In this document: piece after piece, positions 38,980-48,868 of the stretch
How the letters are laid out: each line of letters starts with the position of its first letter
How positions within the stretch are numbered: the stretch's first letter is position 1
Origin: an uncultured Roseovarius sp.
GTDB lineage: Bacteria > Pseudomonadota > Alphaproteobacteria > Rhodobacterales > Rhodobacteraceae
Direction: 5' to 3'
Assembly (NCBI RefSeq): GCF_947489715.1
Contig: NZ_CANLER010000002.1
Location: forward strand, 639,597-703,596
Length of the DNA stretch: 64,000 nucleotides
Notes under the pieces: model-generated
What the model was told of the DNA's origin: nothing
What the model saw: only the letters and a program-made list of their open reading frames with translations
The model's database searches: none
Program-made: the position numbers and the translations under genes

Positions 38980-39057
38980 CGTACGGGTCGTACGCCTGCA
39001 TTTCGAAACCTGCCGTTTGCCGTACGTTTTCCACGTACATTCCGTACGCCTTGTACG
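38980..39057. repeat. Cluster of six GTAC/CGTACG repeats
   Basis: GTAC cores at 38981, 38990, 39022, 39035, 39044 and 39053, four of them as the palindrome CGTACG, with repeated 9-bp spacing inside two groups. It occupies the 231-bp gap between the Sel1 gene and the acyltransferase, ending about 80 bp before the latter. Regular spacing suggests a multi-site operator; the binder is unknown. Confidence 0.7.
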
Positions 39058-39136
39058 TTTTCCCGCTGTCTTTTTATCTCGCATCCGCGTCGCTCTTTGT
39101 GTACATCGCGGACCACATTGGATTTTGGGGAACAAC

Positions 39137-41059
39137 ATGAAATACCGCGGCGAAATTGATGGCCTGCGCACGCTCGCCGTTGTTCCCGTCATTCTATTTC
39201 ACGCGGACATCGCCCCTTTCGGCGGTGGTTTTGTCGGCGTTGATGTGTTCTTCGTCATTAGTGGCTTTCTGATTTCAACCATTATTATCAACGAATTGGA
39301 CGCCGGGAATTTTTCAATTCTGCGGTTTTACGAACGCCGCGCCCGCCGCATCCTGCCAGCGCTTTTCGCAGTCATGATCGCCTGCATCCCCTTCGCATGG
39401 TTCTGGCTCATGCCCCGCGACCTCGAAGATTTCGCCGACAGCATGATCGCGGTCACCTTTTTTGTTTCCAACTTCCTGTTTTGGCTCGAAGCCGGATATT
39501 TCGAAACCGCCGCCGAACTCAAACCCCTCCTCCACACTTGGAGTCTGGCGGTTGAAGAACAGTACTACATCTTTTTCCCGCTTCTGTTGATGTTCCTTAA
39601 CCCCTTGGGAAAAAACATAGTTTTAAAGTCGCTGATCGTTATTTTCATCGTCAGCTTTATCCTGTCGCAATGGGGTATTTACTTTCGTCCCACCGCTACT
39701 TTCTTCCTTCTCCCCGCCCGCGGATGGGAGCTTCTGATCGGTGTTTTCGCCGCGATGTACCTGCAAAAAAAACCCGGCCTCGCCCGCACACTCCAATCTG
39801 ACATCCTGTCCTTTCTGGGGCTGTTGCTGATCATAATCCCGATTTTCATCTACAACGATGAAACCCCTTTTCCCGGTGCCTATGCGCTACCTGCCACCAT
39901 TGGAACGGCCCTGATCATCCTGTTTGCCCGCAGCGGAACCATTGCCCATCGCCTGCTTGCAACCAAACCCATGGTGGCCATCGGGTTGGTCTCGTATAGC
40001 GCATATCTCTGGCACCAGCCGGTTTTTGCCTTTTATAAACACCGCTTTGGCAATGCGTCCTTTGATGATTACGTGTTCCTGCTGATCGCACTATCGCTCG
40101 CCCTTGCAACCTTCAGCTTCTGGGTGATCGAACGCCCGTTTCGCCGGGCAGCGACAGTCAAACAGCTAAGTGCATCAATGGCTGCATGCTTCGTGCTGAT
40201 CGCGGGTGCAGCCACCGCCTTTCTGACCATTGTGGATGAAAATTACAAATCTGTTCCATCATATCAATGGGCCTTGGAAAACGCCCCGCCCGAACTTCTG
40301 ACCTATCTTGGGAAAAAAGGTGTAACAGGAAAATGTGATAATGAAATCAGTAGACTAGGCATAAAATACTGCCATTTCGGCGTGCCGGAGAAAGATCCAA
40401 CCATGGTCGTCTGGGGCGATAGCCTGTCGGGCGCACTTCTGCATGGGCTTGATCAGGTCGCCCAGGAAAAGGGCATGGCAGGCATGGTGTTTACAACAAA
40501 TGGTTGCCCCCCTGTCATGGGTCTTCGCAACCCCGCGCTATCGACCTGTACCCATGAAACCCACCAAGAGGTGCTGGAACAGATCCTTAGCCTGCCCAAG
40601 GTTGATACCGTTATGATCACGGGGAACCTCACGGTGTCGATGATTGCCGGGACTGTTTTCATCAATGGCTATAAAACCTCCCCCGAAATCGTGCGTCAGC
40701 AGATGCTGTTGGTTGGCACCGTTTTCAGAACTGCAGGCATCAAGACTGTCCTTATCGAACAGGGCCCAATCTATGACGAACGTGTCGCCGAATACGAGTT
40801 GCAGCGTATTCGCAGCGACCACACGGAACCAATGACGATCTCCCGTGAAGAGCAATTCGAAAGCGTCGAGCCCACGCAGGGTCTGGCCGATGTTTTCGAT
40901 TCTTATGTCAGCACGATAGATTTCTTCTGCAATGAAACAGACTGCCCCTCGGTAGATAGTGACGGTAACATGGTGATTTACGACCGTAACCACGTGACCA
41001 GCAACTACTCCGTCAAACTGGCCAGGTTTTTGTTTTCCGCTTTGAAGATCGGCGACTAG
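39137..41059 (+). CDS. Acyltransferase-3 (OafA/YrhL) with C-terminal SGNH domain
   Basis: 640 aa. N-terminal acyltransferase-3 domain (about 1-345, ten hydrophobic segments) beginning YRGEIDGLRTLAVVPVILFHA, with catalytic-type motifs GFVGVDVFFVISGFL and FYERRARRILPA; periplasmic SGNH hydrolase-like domain from about 430 with WGDSLSGA and the DxxH pair DRNH near the end. Such fusions O-acetylate cell-surface polysaccharides or lipids. ATG 39137 follows GGGGAACAAC. The MFS gene starts 7 bp later. Confidence 0.93.
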   Translation: MKYRGEIDGLRTLAVVPVILFHADIAPFGGGFVGVDVFFVISGFLISTIIINELDAGNFSILRFYERRARRILPALFAVMIACIPFAWFWLMPRDLEDFADSMIAVTFFVSNFLFWLEAGYFETAAELKPLLHTWSLAVEEQYYIFFPLLLMFLNPLGKNIVLKSLIVIFIVSFILSQWGIYFRPTATFFLLPARGWELLIGVFAAMYLQKKPGLARTLQSDILSFLGLLLIIIPIFIYNDETPFPGAYALPATIGTALIILFARSGTIAHRLLATKPMVAIGLVSYSAYLWHQPVFAFYKHRFGNASFDDYVFLLIALSLALATFSFWVIERPFRRAATVKQLSASMAACFVLIAGAATAFLTIVDENYKSVPSYQWALENAPPELLTYLGKKGVTGKCDNEISRLGIKYCHFGVPEKDPTMVVWGDSLSGALLHGLDQVAQEKGMAGMVFTTNGCPPVMGLRNPALSTCTHETHQEVLEQILSLPKVDTVMITGNLTVSMIAGTVFINGYKTSPEIVRQQMLLVGTVFRTAGIKTVLIEQGPIYDERVAEYELQRIRSDHTEPMTISREEQFESVEPTQGLADVFDSYVSTIDFFCNETDCPSVDSDGNMVIYDRNHVTSNYSVKLARFLFSALKIGD

Positions 41060-41066
41060 CGTTCCG

Positions 41067-42290
41067 ATGGGCAGCTTTGCTTTCCTGCGCGAAAACGCGC
41101 GCTGGCTTTCTGCTGGGATGTTACTGACCTTTCTGTCCAGCTTCGGTCAGACATTCTTTATCTCGATCTTTGCCGGTGAAATCCGAACCGAATTCAACCT
41201 CAGCCACGGCGAATGGGGTGGGATTTACACCTTGGGTACGGGTCTGTCGGCGGTGATCATGGTTTGGGCGGGCGGGCTGACAGACCGGTTTCGCGTCCGT
41301 GCTCTGGGCACAGTGATCCTGTTGATGCTTTTTCTTGCTTGCCTGTTCATGGCATTCAATCGCGCGGTCTGGTTATTACCCCTGGTCATTCTTGCGCTTC
41401 GCTTTACCGGGCAGGGTATGACCAGCCATATCGCCGTCGTCGCGATGTCGCGTTGGTTTATCGCCACACGCGGCAAGGCTCTGTCGATAGCAACACTGGG
41501 GTTCGCATTGGGCGAAGCGCTGTTGCCGTTGATTTTCGTGGCCCTGATGCTGGTCTTTGACTGGCGCTTGCTCTGGGGTCTGGCTGGGCTGATTGCTGTT
41601 CTTGGCGTTCCGGGTCTGGTGTTTCTGCTCAGGCAAGAGCGTACTCCACAATCGCTTGCATCGTCTGATCAGGCGCTCGGAATGCAGGGCCATCATTGGA
41701 CGCGCAATCAGGCATTTCGCCATTGGTTATTCTGGTTCATGGCGCCGGCGATTCTAGGGCCAAGCGCGTTCAACACCGCGTTCTTTTTTCATCAGGTTCA
41801 TTTCGCCGAAGTGAAATCCATGACCCATGTTGAACTTGTGGCGATGTTCCCATTCTACACGCTGGTCAGCATCGGCACGATGATATTGTCCGGCTGGGCA
41901 TTGGACCGGCTGGGAACGGCCCGCCTGATCCCCTATTTTCAACTGCCGATGGTCGCAGCATTTGTCATCTTTGCCTATGCAGATGGATCGGGTGCAATGT
42001 TGCTGGGCTTTTTCTTTCTCGGTCTAACGACCGGCGCCAACACCACATTGCCCGCCGCGTTCTGGGCTGAGTTCTACGGCACCCGACATATCGGCGCGAT
42101 CAAGGCACTTGCCGCTGCGTTCATGGTTCTGGGATCAGCGATAGGCCCGGGGCTTACCGGCCTGGCGATAGATCTGGGGATGGGGATCGAGACACAATAC
42201 CTGTTTATCGCAGTCTATTTCGTCTTTGCCAGCGCGATGGTGTTCATGGGTATTGCCAAGGCGCGGCCTTTGTTAGCGGTGACGCCGTAG
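41067..42290 (+). CDS. MFS transporter
   Basis: 407 aa with about 12 hydrophobic segments in two halves and the MFS loop GGLTDRFRVRALG between segments 2 and 3; second copy-like AALDRLGTARL in the other half. Starts 7 bp after the acyltransferase, so likely co-transcribed. Its 3' end overlaps convergent smr by 18 bp. Substrate not predictable. Confidence 0.9.
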   Translation: MGSFAFLRENARWLSAGMLLTFLSSFGQTFFISIFAGEIRTEFNLSHGEWGGIYTLGTGLSAVIMVWAGGLTDRFRVRALGTVILLMLFLACLFMAFNRAVWLLPLVILALRFTGQGMTSHIAVVAMSRWFIATRGKALSIATLGFALGEALLPLIFVALMLVFDWRLLWGLAGLIAVLGVPGLVFLLRQERTPQSLASSDQALGMQGHHWTRNQAFRHWLFWFMAPAILGPSAFNTAFFFHQVHFAEVKSMTHVELVAMFPFYTLVSIGTMILSGWALDRLGTARLIPYFQLPMVAAFVIFAYADGSGAMLLGFFFLGLTTGANTTLPAAFWAEFYGTRHIGAIKALAAAFMVLGSAIGPGLTGLAIDLGMGIETQYLFIAVYFVFASAMVFMGIAKARPLLAVTP

Positions 42291-42854
42291 ATAAACATAG
42301 TAAGCCCCGCCACCGCCATGTTTCAGATGCGCTTCGGTGACCTGCAAGACCACTTGCGCCAGCGGCGGCACCGACAGCCAATGCGGCACGTTATGACGCA
42401 AAACACCCAGCCGCACCGGAATCGGCCCGCCATCGTCGCGGTCCTTACCCTTGCCGGTCACCACCAGAACCAGACGTTTGCCCGCTGCATGAGATGCAAG
42501 AATAAACGCCGTCAGTGCGGGATGCGCCTGATCCAGTGTCTTGCCATGCAGGTCAATCTTGCCTTCAGGTACCAGTTTGCCGCGTTTGAGCTTGCCAAAG
42601 GCCTTGCGGTCCATCTTGACCGGCGCCTTCGCCAGGCGTTCGGGCAGGCCGGGCAAGACATCATGCTTCGGCGCATTGCCTGTGCTGCGCCCTCCGAGGT
42701 CGAACTTTTCTACTGGTCGTGGCGTGGGTTTCGGGGGGTTTTTATCCGTCAGGGGCAGTGCAGGCATCGGCCGGTCAGGATGCATCGGTTGTGCGGTATC
42801 GGCCACCTTGCGCCAGAGGTCCAACTCCTCAGGTCGTAGTTTTCGACGGCTCAT
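42273..42854 (-). CDS. Smr-domain protein
   Basis: 193 aa: a disordered Pro/Lys-rich N-terminus and a Smr domain (about 98-190) with DLHGKTLDQA, VLVVTGKGKD and HGGGGAYYVYLRR, as in the MutS2 C-terminal endonuclease. Its start overlaps mltA (ATGA), giving an operon tim44-mltA-smr read leftward. Confidence 0.92.
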   Translation of the reverse strand: MSRRKLRPEELDLWRKVADTAQPMHPDRPMPALPLTDKNPPKPTPRPVEKFDLGGRSTGNAPKHDVLPGLPERLAKAPVKMDRKAFGKLKRGKLVPEGKIDLHGKTLDQAHPALTAFILASHAAGKRLVLVVTGKGKDRDDGGPIPVRLGVLRHNVPHWLSVPPLAQVVLQVTEAHLKHGGGGAYYVYLRRHR

Positions 42855-43888
42855 GGCGTGATCTCGGACAACATGGCAAAAGCGCGCTGAATAGGCAGCA
42901 GCACCACCATTCGTCCCGGATCCTTCAATTTACCAGCGGCCCGGCCCGCCGTATCGCCTGTGCCAAAAAAGATATCCGCGCGTTGCGGGCCCTTGATGGC
43001 TGAGCCTGTATCCTGCGCAATCATCAACCGTCGTAACGGTCCCGCGCCTTCTTTCTCAATCCAGACCGGCGCACCAAGTGGCACATAGGCCGGATCAACG
43101 GCAATGGTGCGCATCGGCGTCACCGACCGGTTCATCGCCCCCAAGGGGCCAGCGCTTGCTGACAATTTGTTCAGCTTGCGAAAGAACACATAAGAAGGGT
43201 TATGGTAAAGTAGTTCCTGCCCCTCGACCGGATTGCGCCTGACCCAGTTCTTGATCACCTCAGCCGAAACCTGATGTACTTGGTAAATTCCCCGTCGCAC
43301 CAATTCGACCCCGATGGAGCGGTACTCATGGCCATTGGCACCGCCATAGCCAACACGTATCGTCTGGCCGTTCGACAGATTGATACGGCCTGACCCCTGG
43401 ATTTGCAGAAAAAACAATTCAACCGGATCGTCAACCCAAGCTATTTCAAGCCGTCGACCCTGCATGACGCCGCTTGTTTCGATCTCTCGGCGGGTCAGCC
43501 AGGGATCATTGATTTTTGACGCCTGCGGTTCCCGGTAGATCGGATATCGGTAGCGCGCATCTGGCTGCAATGCGCCCTGCAACTCCGGTTCGAAATAGCC
43601 GGTAAACAGGGCCGGTTTTTCATTTTCAATCAGCACCGGACGAAAGAAAAGTTCGAAAAATGGCTTTGCCTCGGGCCTTTGCTGGGCCAGGGCACAGAGC
43701 GCACCCCAATCCGGATCGTTCAAATCGGGGCATGTGTTCAGGAAAACGTCCAGCGCCGCGGCATGATCATCCTCGGCCCAGCCTTCCAGATCTTTGAATG
43801 ACAGTATCTGGTGGTTCAGCTCATCCGGTTCGGACATGGCCGCCACTGGCAACCATACCCAGATCAGCAGCCACAGCGCCCGCGTCAT
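42851..43888 (-). CDS. mltA: Membrane-bound lytic murein transglycosylase A
   Basis: 345 aa. Cleaves peptidoglycan with formation of 1,6-anhydro-muropeptides. Signal peptide (about 1-18), MltA domain (about 95-250: FTGYFEPEL, YPIYREP, LFFLQIQGSGR) and the 3D domain with catalytic-type Asp in AQDTGSAIKGPQRADIFFGTG. Start ATG 43888 overlaps the tim44-like stop (ATGA); its own stop overlaps smr. Confidence 0.95.
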   Translation of the reverse strand: MTRALWLLIWVWLPVAAMSEPDELNHQILSFKDLEGWAEDDHAAALDVFLNTCPDLNDPDWGALCALAQQRPEAKPFFELFFRPVLIENEKPALFTGYFEPELQGALQPDARYRYPIYREPQASKINDPWLTRREIETSGVMQGRRLEIAWVDDPVELFFLQIQGSGRINLSNGQTIRVGYGGANGHEYRSIGVELVRRGIYQVHQVSAEVIKNWVRRNPVEGQELLYHNPSYVFFRKLNKLSASAGPLGAMNRSVTPMRTIAVDPAYVPLGAPVWIEKEGAGPLRRLMIAQDTGSAIKGPQRADIFFGTGDTAGRAAGKLKDPGRMVVLLPIQRAFAMLSEITP

Positions 43889-44544
43889 TCGCTCGTGGCA
43901 ACAAGCCGCCAATTGGGATCGTTTGTGCCCATCGGACGTTCAAAGGTCCAGACATCTTTCTGACGTTTGGCATGTCCCGGCTTGCCTTCGATAATATCGC
44001 CGTCACTGTTGCGGACCACCGATGTCAGTTCGCCTACGAATTTCATCGTGATCTCTGCCCGTTTCGAGGATTGATCAAACCGCGCATCGCTCAGGGCAAC
44101 CTCGCGTACACCGGCAAAATCGGCCTCGATCGTCAGACCCTGTTCTTCACGGGCATCGACCACTTGGGCAAAGGTCTCATACACGTCTTCCGACAGGAAT
44201 GGCGTGACTTCATCCAGCTTACCACGCTCGAACGCCATCAGGATCATCTCATAAGCGCCGCGCGCACCCTGAAGAAATTCTGTCACGTTGAATGACGGTT
44301 CCGCCCGCTTCATCTCGGCCAGCGCTGCCGCAGCTTCGCTGTCTTCGGCAACATGATCGGTAATGTCGCGATCCGGGCCGCCATCAATGACTTCGAAGTC
44401 CTGACGTCTGCTGGACGTTGGTGCCGGTCCGTTCTGTTTTGGGCCTTCAAACCCGTCTCGGGTGCCCAGCACGCTTTTCAGCCGCAAAATCAGAAAGATC
44501 GCAATGCCGGCCAACACCAAAAGCTGTAGGATGGGCGAATTCAT
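43885..44544 (-). CDS. Tim44/TimA-like domain protein
   Basis: 219 aa with one N-terminal membrane segment (about 5-22), an acidic linker and a C-terminal Tim44-like domain (about 80-215; FLQGARGAYEMILMAFERGKLDEVTPFLSEDVYETFA). Related to the mitochondrial import protein Tim44; bacterial TimA is membrane-associated with unclear role. Divergent from fxsA; ATGA-coupled to mltA. Confidence 0.92.
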   Translation of the reverse strand: MNSPILQLLVLAGIAIFLILRLKSVLGTRDGFEGPKQNGPAPTSSRRQDFEVIDGGPDRDITDHVAEDSEAAAALAEMKRAEPSFNVTEFLQGARGAYEMILMAFERGKLDEVTPFLSEDVYETFAQVVDAREEQGLTIEADFAGVREVALSDARFDQSSKRAEITMKFVGELTSVVRNSDGDIIEGKPGHAKRQKDVWTFERPMGTNDPNWRLVATSE

Positions 44545-44653
44545 GAGTACCTCTTATCGTGTGGGGCATGGTAACAACGTTGTCTCGCACTTATGTAGGG
44601 GGTTGATGCTGTCAAGTCCACCACGTGACCGGCAAAACAAAGGAGTCGCCCCA

Positions 44654-45148
44654 ATGTGGCTGTTTCTGGCCTTTCTCGCTGTCCCGCTGATTGAAATTGC
44701 TCTCTTTATCCAGGTCGGAGGAGCCATTGGTCTGTGGCCGACACTTGGTGTGGTCGTGTTGACGGCGATTCTGGGTACATGGCTGGTCAGAACACAGGGT
44801 GCCATGGCAATGGGTAATCTGCGCCGTTCGTTTTCGGAACTTGACGATCCGACTGAACCCTTGGCCCACGGTGCAATGATTCTACTGGCCGGTGCTCTCT
44901 TGCTGACACCCGGCTTTTTCACCGATGGTGTGGGATTTGCCCTGCTGATGCCACCGGTCCGACACGCCGCGTTCGAATATCTGCGCAAACGGGTTCATGT
45001 GCAGCGCTTCGATATGGGGCCACGCGGCCCCTCTGCCCGGCCCAATCCACATCATCCGCCTGATCCTGATATCATCGACGGCGATTTTGAAGAGGTTGAG
45101 CCACCGAAAAAACCCACGCACCGATCCTCGGGCTGGACAAAGCATTGA
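44654..45148 (+). CDS. fxsA: FxsA family membrane protein
   Basis: 164 aa. Three or four hydrophobic segments in the first ~110 residues with PLIEIALFIQVGGAIGLWPT and GALLLTPGFFTDGVGFALLMPP, the FxsA core; hydrophilic Pro-rich tail. In E. coli FxsA (YtfF-type suppressor of F exclusion of T7) its normal role is unclear. ATG 44654 follows AGGAG by 8 nt. Divergent from tim44. Confidence 0.93.
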   Translation: MWLFLAFLAVPLIEIALFIQVGGAIGLWPTLGVVVLTAILGTWLVRTQGAMAMGNLRRSFSELDDPTEPLAHGAMILLAGALLLTPGFFTDGVGFALLMPPVRHAAFEYLRKRVHVQRFDMGPRGPSARPNPHHPPDPDIIDGDFEEVEPPKKPTHRSSGWTKH

Positions 45149-45208
45149 GGCCCCAGGCCCTAGCTGCTAAGCCTGCGCCAAATCTTTTGATCCTTCTGGA
45201 GTAACCAA

Positions 45209-45709
45209 ATGGCCGAAAATGGAAACGGTGCGGTCGAACAGGCACCGCAGGTAAAAATGAACGTATTGACGCAGTTCGTGCGCGACCTGTCGTTTGAAAA
45301 CATCCTGGCCCAGAAAGGTACCGGCGGCGAGGTTCAACTCGATGTGACGGTTGGCGTCAATCTTGATGCGAAAAAGCGCAAACTTGACCACCAATACGAA
45401 GTTACCATGAAAATGAACGTGACGGGCAAAAACAAAGGCAAGGACGAGCCTCTGTTCCTGCTGGAAATGGAATATGCCGGTGTTTTCCACATCGAAGGCG
45501 TGCCAGAGGATCAGATGCACCCGTTCCTGCTGATCGAATGTCCGCGGATGATTTTCCCTTATGTGCGCCGCATCGTCAGCGATGTCACCCGCGATGGGGG
45601 TTTCCCGCCGCTGAATCTGGAAAGCATTGATTTCGTACAGCTCTATCGCAATGAAATCGCCCGCCGTCAGGCTGCCTCACAGGCTGAAACCGCCAAACCT
45701 GACGCCTAA
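45209..45709 (+). CDS. secB: Protein-export chaperone SecB
   Basis: 166 aa. Keeps preproteins unfolded and hands them to SecA. Family features: [76 protein letters not shown]. Shine-Dalgarno TGGAG before the ATG. Its stop overlaps the stop of convergent dnaQ by 4 bp. Confidence 0.98.
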   Translation: MAENGNGAVEQAPQVKMNVLTQFVRDLSFENILAQKGTGGEVQLDVTVGVNLDAKKRKLDHQYEVTMKMNVTGKNKGKDEPLFLLEMEYAGVFHIEGVPEDQMHPFLLIECPRMIFPYVRRIVSDVTRDGGFPPLNLESIDFVQLYRNEIARRQAASQAETAKPDA

Positions 45710-46440
45710 CCCAGCTTTTTCCACAATGCGCTGTCGCCCAGAGTTTCCACAAAAGCGTCATGGGCGGCAGCTTCTTCCGAGCTTAAGCGCGAAGGAAGTG
45801 GCTCCGGCCGCACACTTGGCCGCCAGCTATCTGTCGACGCTGAACCTTCTCGCGCGCCAGAATTATTGCCACCAAGCACCAGATCCGGCTGCCGGCCGCC
45901 GATAAGCTCCAGATATACCTCCGCCAGAATTTCAGAATCGAGCAAGGCGCCGTGTAGTGTCCGGCTTGAATTGTCGATGGCGAACCGGCGGCACAGCGCA
46001 TCAAGTGAAGCGGGCGAGCCGGGAAATTTTTTACGGGCGATGCCCAATGTATCAATGGCCCTGTCGAAAGGGATTTTCGGCAGGTTCATCCAGCCCAGCT
46101 CGGCGTTGAGAAACTTCATATCAAACGACGCATTATGAATGACCAGCGTCGCATCACCCACGAAATCCAGAAATGCTTGCCCAATGGATTTGAAAACCGG
46201 CTTGTCCTTTAGCGTAACTTCACCGGGTTTCGCTGAGCGCGGGTTTGGCAAAAGGTCCGGTCCGATCCCATGGATGCCAAAAGCTTCGTCAGGCATGCCC
46301 CGTTCGGGATTGATATACTGATGATAGGTCCGCCCAGTGGGCATATGATTCATCAGTTCAACCGCGCCGATTTCTACGATCCGATCGCCCTGTTCGGGTT
46401 CAAATCCGGTAGTTTCAGTATCCAGCACGATCTCACGCAT
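45706..46440 (-). CDS. dnaQ: DNA polymerase III epsilon subunit (proofreading exonuclease)
   Basis: 244 aa. Exo I motif LDTETTG (Asp7, Glu9), Exo [12 protein letters not shown] and Exo III with [10 protein letters not shown]; metal-dependent DEDDh 3'-5' exonuclease that proofreads replication. The C-terminal ~60 residues are a linker/peptide for the alpha subunit. Overlaps coaE by 8 bp in a leftward maf-aroE-coaE-dnaQ operon next to the origin candidate. Confidence 0.97.
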   Translation of the reverse strand: MREIVLDTETTGFEPEQGDRIVEIGAVELMNHMPTGRTYHQYINPERGMPDEAFGIHGIGPDLLPNPRSAKPGEVTLKDKPVFKSIGQAFLDFVGDATLVIHNASFDMKFLNAELGWMNLPKIPFDRAIDTLGIARKKFPGSPASLDALCRRFAIDNSSRTLHGALLDSEILAEVYLELIGGRQPDLVLGGNNSGAREGSASTDSWRPSVRPEPLPSRLSSEEAAAHDAFVETLGDSALWKKLG

Positions 46441-47026
46441 GGTTCAGCTTGTCCCTTATGTCATTCACCACAGCTTGAACCTGTTCACGCGCATGCTCAA
46501 GCGTATCCGTGACAATCACATAATCTGACCGTTCACGTTTTTCAGCATCCGGCATCTGCTTCGCCAAGATCGCCTCGAACTGAGCCTCAGTCATCGTGCC
46601 GCGGTCCAGAACCCGTTGTCGCTGCATCTCTGCTGGTGCGGTCACGCAAACAACCGCATCCATGTTTCGGTCACCTCCTGTTTCAAACAACAATGGAATA
46701 TCAAGAACGGCGATATCCACCGCTGCCTCCCGTAGAAACGCTTCGCGGTCCGCAGCAACCAATGGGTGCACGACTTCTTCAATCCTCTTGAGCGCCTCGG
46801 GATCGGCCGAAATCACCATCTTCAACTGTTCCCTGCATACTGCACCGTCGACAATCGCCTCTGGAAACAGAGTGCTGATCGACGCAACCGCCAAACCACC
46901 CTTCGCATAAATTCGGTGCACTGCAGCATCCGCGTCCCAGACAGCGCAATCCAGATCGGCAAAAAGCTTTGCTGTCGTTGATTTACCCATACCGATAGAT
47001 CCGGTCAGGCCCAGCTTGAAGGTCAT
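46433..47026 (-). CDS. coaE: Dephospho-CoA kinase
   Basis: 197 aa. Last step of coenzyme A synthesis: phosphorylates dephospho-CoA. P-loop GSIGMGKST (9-17), [11 protein letters not shown] (CoA-binding Asp) and [10 protein letters not shown]. Overlaps aroE by 4 bp and dnaQ by 8 bp, so the operon is tightly packed. Confidence 0.97.
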   Translation of the reverse strand: MTFKLGLTGSIGMGKSTTAKLFADLDCAVWDADAAVHRIYAKGGLAVASISTLFPEAIVDGAVCREQLKMVISADPEALKRIEEVVHPLVAADREAFLREAAVDIAVLDIPLLFETGGDRNMDAVVCVTAPAEMQRQRVLDRGTMTEAQFEAILAKQMPDAEKRERSDYVIVTDTLEHAREQVQAVVNDIRDKLNHA

Positions 47027-47856
47027 GCCAATACGGCCGCACGAGTGGTATCATCGACTTCGGGGCGAACGCCAAACCAGCGTTCAAAAGCCGGCACTGC
47101 CTGGTGCAGCAACATCCCCAAACCATCGACAGTGACACATCCCATCTCTTCAGCTTCCCGCAATAGCCTTGTTTGCAGGGGTGCGTAGACCAGATCTGTC
47201 ACGACTGTTCCCTTACGCAGCCCATCCAGCGGCACACGCAACTCGGGCTTGCCGACCATGCCCAAAGAGGTTGTGTTCACCACCGTTGTCGCCTCATCCA
47301 TCATATTGCCGGCCTGCACCCAATCGACGACCTGCAAGCGTTTTCCAAAATCTGATTGCAATGCTTCGGCCCGGACGCGCGTTCGGTTGGACACCATGAT
47401 CTCGGGCACGCCGACCTCGAGTAACGAGGCGATTACCGCCCTCGCAGCACCACCCGCGCCCAGGACTGCTGCTGGCCCAGCCTTTGGGTTCCAGCTCGGG
47501 GCACCTTGCCGGAGGTTCTGAACAAAGCCATAGCCATCTGTGTTATCCGCGTGCAATTTGCCATCACGGCGAAAGATCAACGTGTTCGCAGCCCCGATCA
47601 AAGATGCACGATCCGTCACCAGATCAGCCAACTCCATCACCTTGACCTTGTGCGGCACGGTGATGTTCACACCCACGAACCCCATCTTCCGCAGCGTTCC
47701 GATGACATCCGTCAGATCATCCGGTGTGACATCCATCGGAATGTAATAGCCCGGCAATCCATGCGTTTTCAGCCAATGCCCATGCAACTGCGGTGATTTC
47801 GAATGCGCGATCGGATGGCCAATTACCCCGGCCAGGGGAATTTTCATGTCACTCAT
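47023..47856 (-). CDS. aroE: Shikimate dehydrogenase
   Basis: 277 aa. NADPH-dependent reduction of dehydroshikimate in aromatic amino-acid synthesis. Shikimate-binding AHSKSPQLH (18-25), catalytic Lys70 in TVPHK and Asp107 in NTDGYG; NADP loop GAGGAARA and NRT. Overlaps maf by 4 bp. Confidence 0.97.
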   Translation of the reverse strand: MSDMKIPLAGVIGHPIAHSKSPQLHGHWLKTHGLPGYYIPMDVTPDDLTDVIGTLRKMGFVGVNITVPHKVKVMELADLVTDRASLIGAANTLIFRRDGKLHADNTDGYGFVQNLRQGAPSWNPKAGPAAVLGAGGAARAVIASLLEVGVPEIMVSNRTRVRAEALQSDFGKRLQVVDWVQAGNMMDEATTVVNTTSLGMVGKPELRVPLDGLRKGTVVTDLVYAPLQTRLLREAEEMGCVTVDGLGMLLHQAVPAFERWFGVRPEVDDTTRAAVLA

Positions 47857-48452
47857 TGCTCTATTACCCCCCGCAGGCCGAGATACGACAGAAGATTCAA
47901 TAGCGGCAACCCAAGCACCGTAAAGTAATCTCCGTCGATCTGTTTAATCAGCCTGACGCCTTCTTCCTCCAGCTTATACGCACCAACCGAATGGCGGATG
48001 CTCTCCCAGTTGCGCTCTATATACCCGTCAAGATAGCCATCTGAAAAGCGTCCCATCGTCATGCGGACAACCCCGACATGGCGCCAGACAGGTTTGCCCG
48101 CCTCGCAGATCACCACCGCCGACAGAAGTTCATGCCGTTTACCGCGCATCTCGATCAATTGTGCCCGCGCCTCTTCTGGCGATAAAGGTTTCGACAACAA
48201 CTTTCGCTCAAAGCTCAGCACCTGATCGCAACCAATCACCAATGCATCCGGGTTCTTGTCACTGATCTTCCGGGCCTTCATCTCGGCCAGCGAATCGGCA
48301 ATATCACGTGGCGGAGCGTCTTCAGCCAACATGGCGTCACGTATCATTTCCTCATCGACGCGCGCCACATGAACACCAAAATCCAGCCCCGCATTGCGCA
48401 GCATCTCTTGTCGGATTTGCGAGCCCGACGCCAGGATCAGTTCTTGAGGCAT
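47853..48452 (-). CDS. maf: Maf-family nucleotide pyrophosphatase
   Basis: 199 aa. House-cleaning nucleotide pyrophosphatase family: N-terminal LILASGSQIRQEML, VIGCDQVLSF, and ESIRHSVGAYKLEEEG, with DGDYFTVLGLPLLNLL at the end. First gene of the leftward operon maf-aroE-coaE-dnaQ; the start region borders the AT-rich origin candidate. Confidence 0.95.
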   Translation of the reverse strand: MPQELILASGSQIRQEMLRNAGLDFGVHVARVDEEMIRDAMLAEDAPPRDIADSLAEMKARKISDKNPDALVIGCDQVLSFERKLLSKPLSPEEARAQLIEMRGKRHELLSAVVICEAGKPVWRHVGVVRMTMGRFSDGYLDGYIERNWESIRHSVGAYKLEEEGVRLIKQIDGDYFTVLGLPLLNLLSYLGLRGVIEQ

Positions 48453-48868
48453 GTGGAAAACCCAATGAATAACTTAAGAGATGTTTAAGAATACTTGTCC
48501 GACAAATCCATGCCCACGTTCGTTTCGGTGGACAACGTGCCGTTTCAGCAGCGCATTCTATTTCTTTCCTGATGTGGATTGGGAAAAGTGACAGTGCGGT
48601 ATAATCTGGAAAGCTCCATGTTTATCCCGGATTTATCAACAGAAGATATAAAAATAAAATTATTTAAGATGTTGATTATAATATATAAATTAGCATGAAT
48701 TGCGCTGTTGTAGAGTTTTCCATGAAATTATTAACACCCTACTCTACATGTTCATAACCCTTGTAAAATCCGATAATCCACAGGTTCAGGCTTCCCTACA
48801 AAAACATCATCCTTTCTTATCTTTCTATTTATTATTAAAGGAAGGTTGCTCAGAGCTGGGGAAAGATC
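48453..48868. other. Candidate chromosomal replication origin (oriC)
   Basis: 416-bp gene-free region between divergent maf and hemJ. The stretch 48641-48700 is 52/60 A+T (87%), a likely unwinding element. DnaA-box-like 9-mers (reference TTATCCACA): TTTTCCACA (complement of 48452-48460), CAATCCACA (complement of 48573-48581), TTATCAACA (48633-48641), TAATCAACA (complement of 48670-48678), TTATTAACA (48728-48736) and TAATCCACA (48774-48782). Genes diverge outward and parS/parAB lie 3-7 kb to the right. DnaA itself is not encoded in the window. Confidence 0.72.

Noticed and set aside
46139..46321. Small plus-strand frames inside dnaQ and other operon genes
   Set aside because: They are antisense shadows of well-supported genes.
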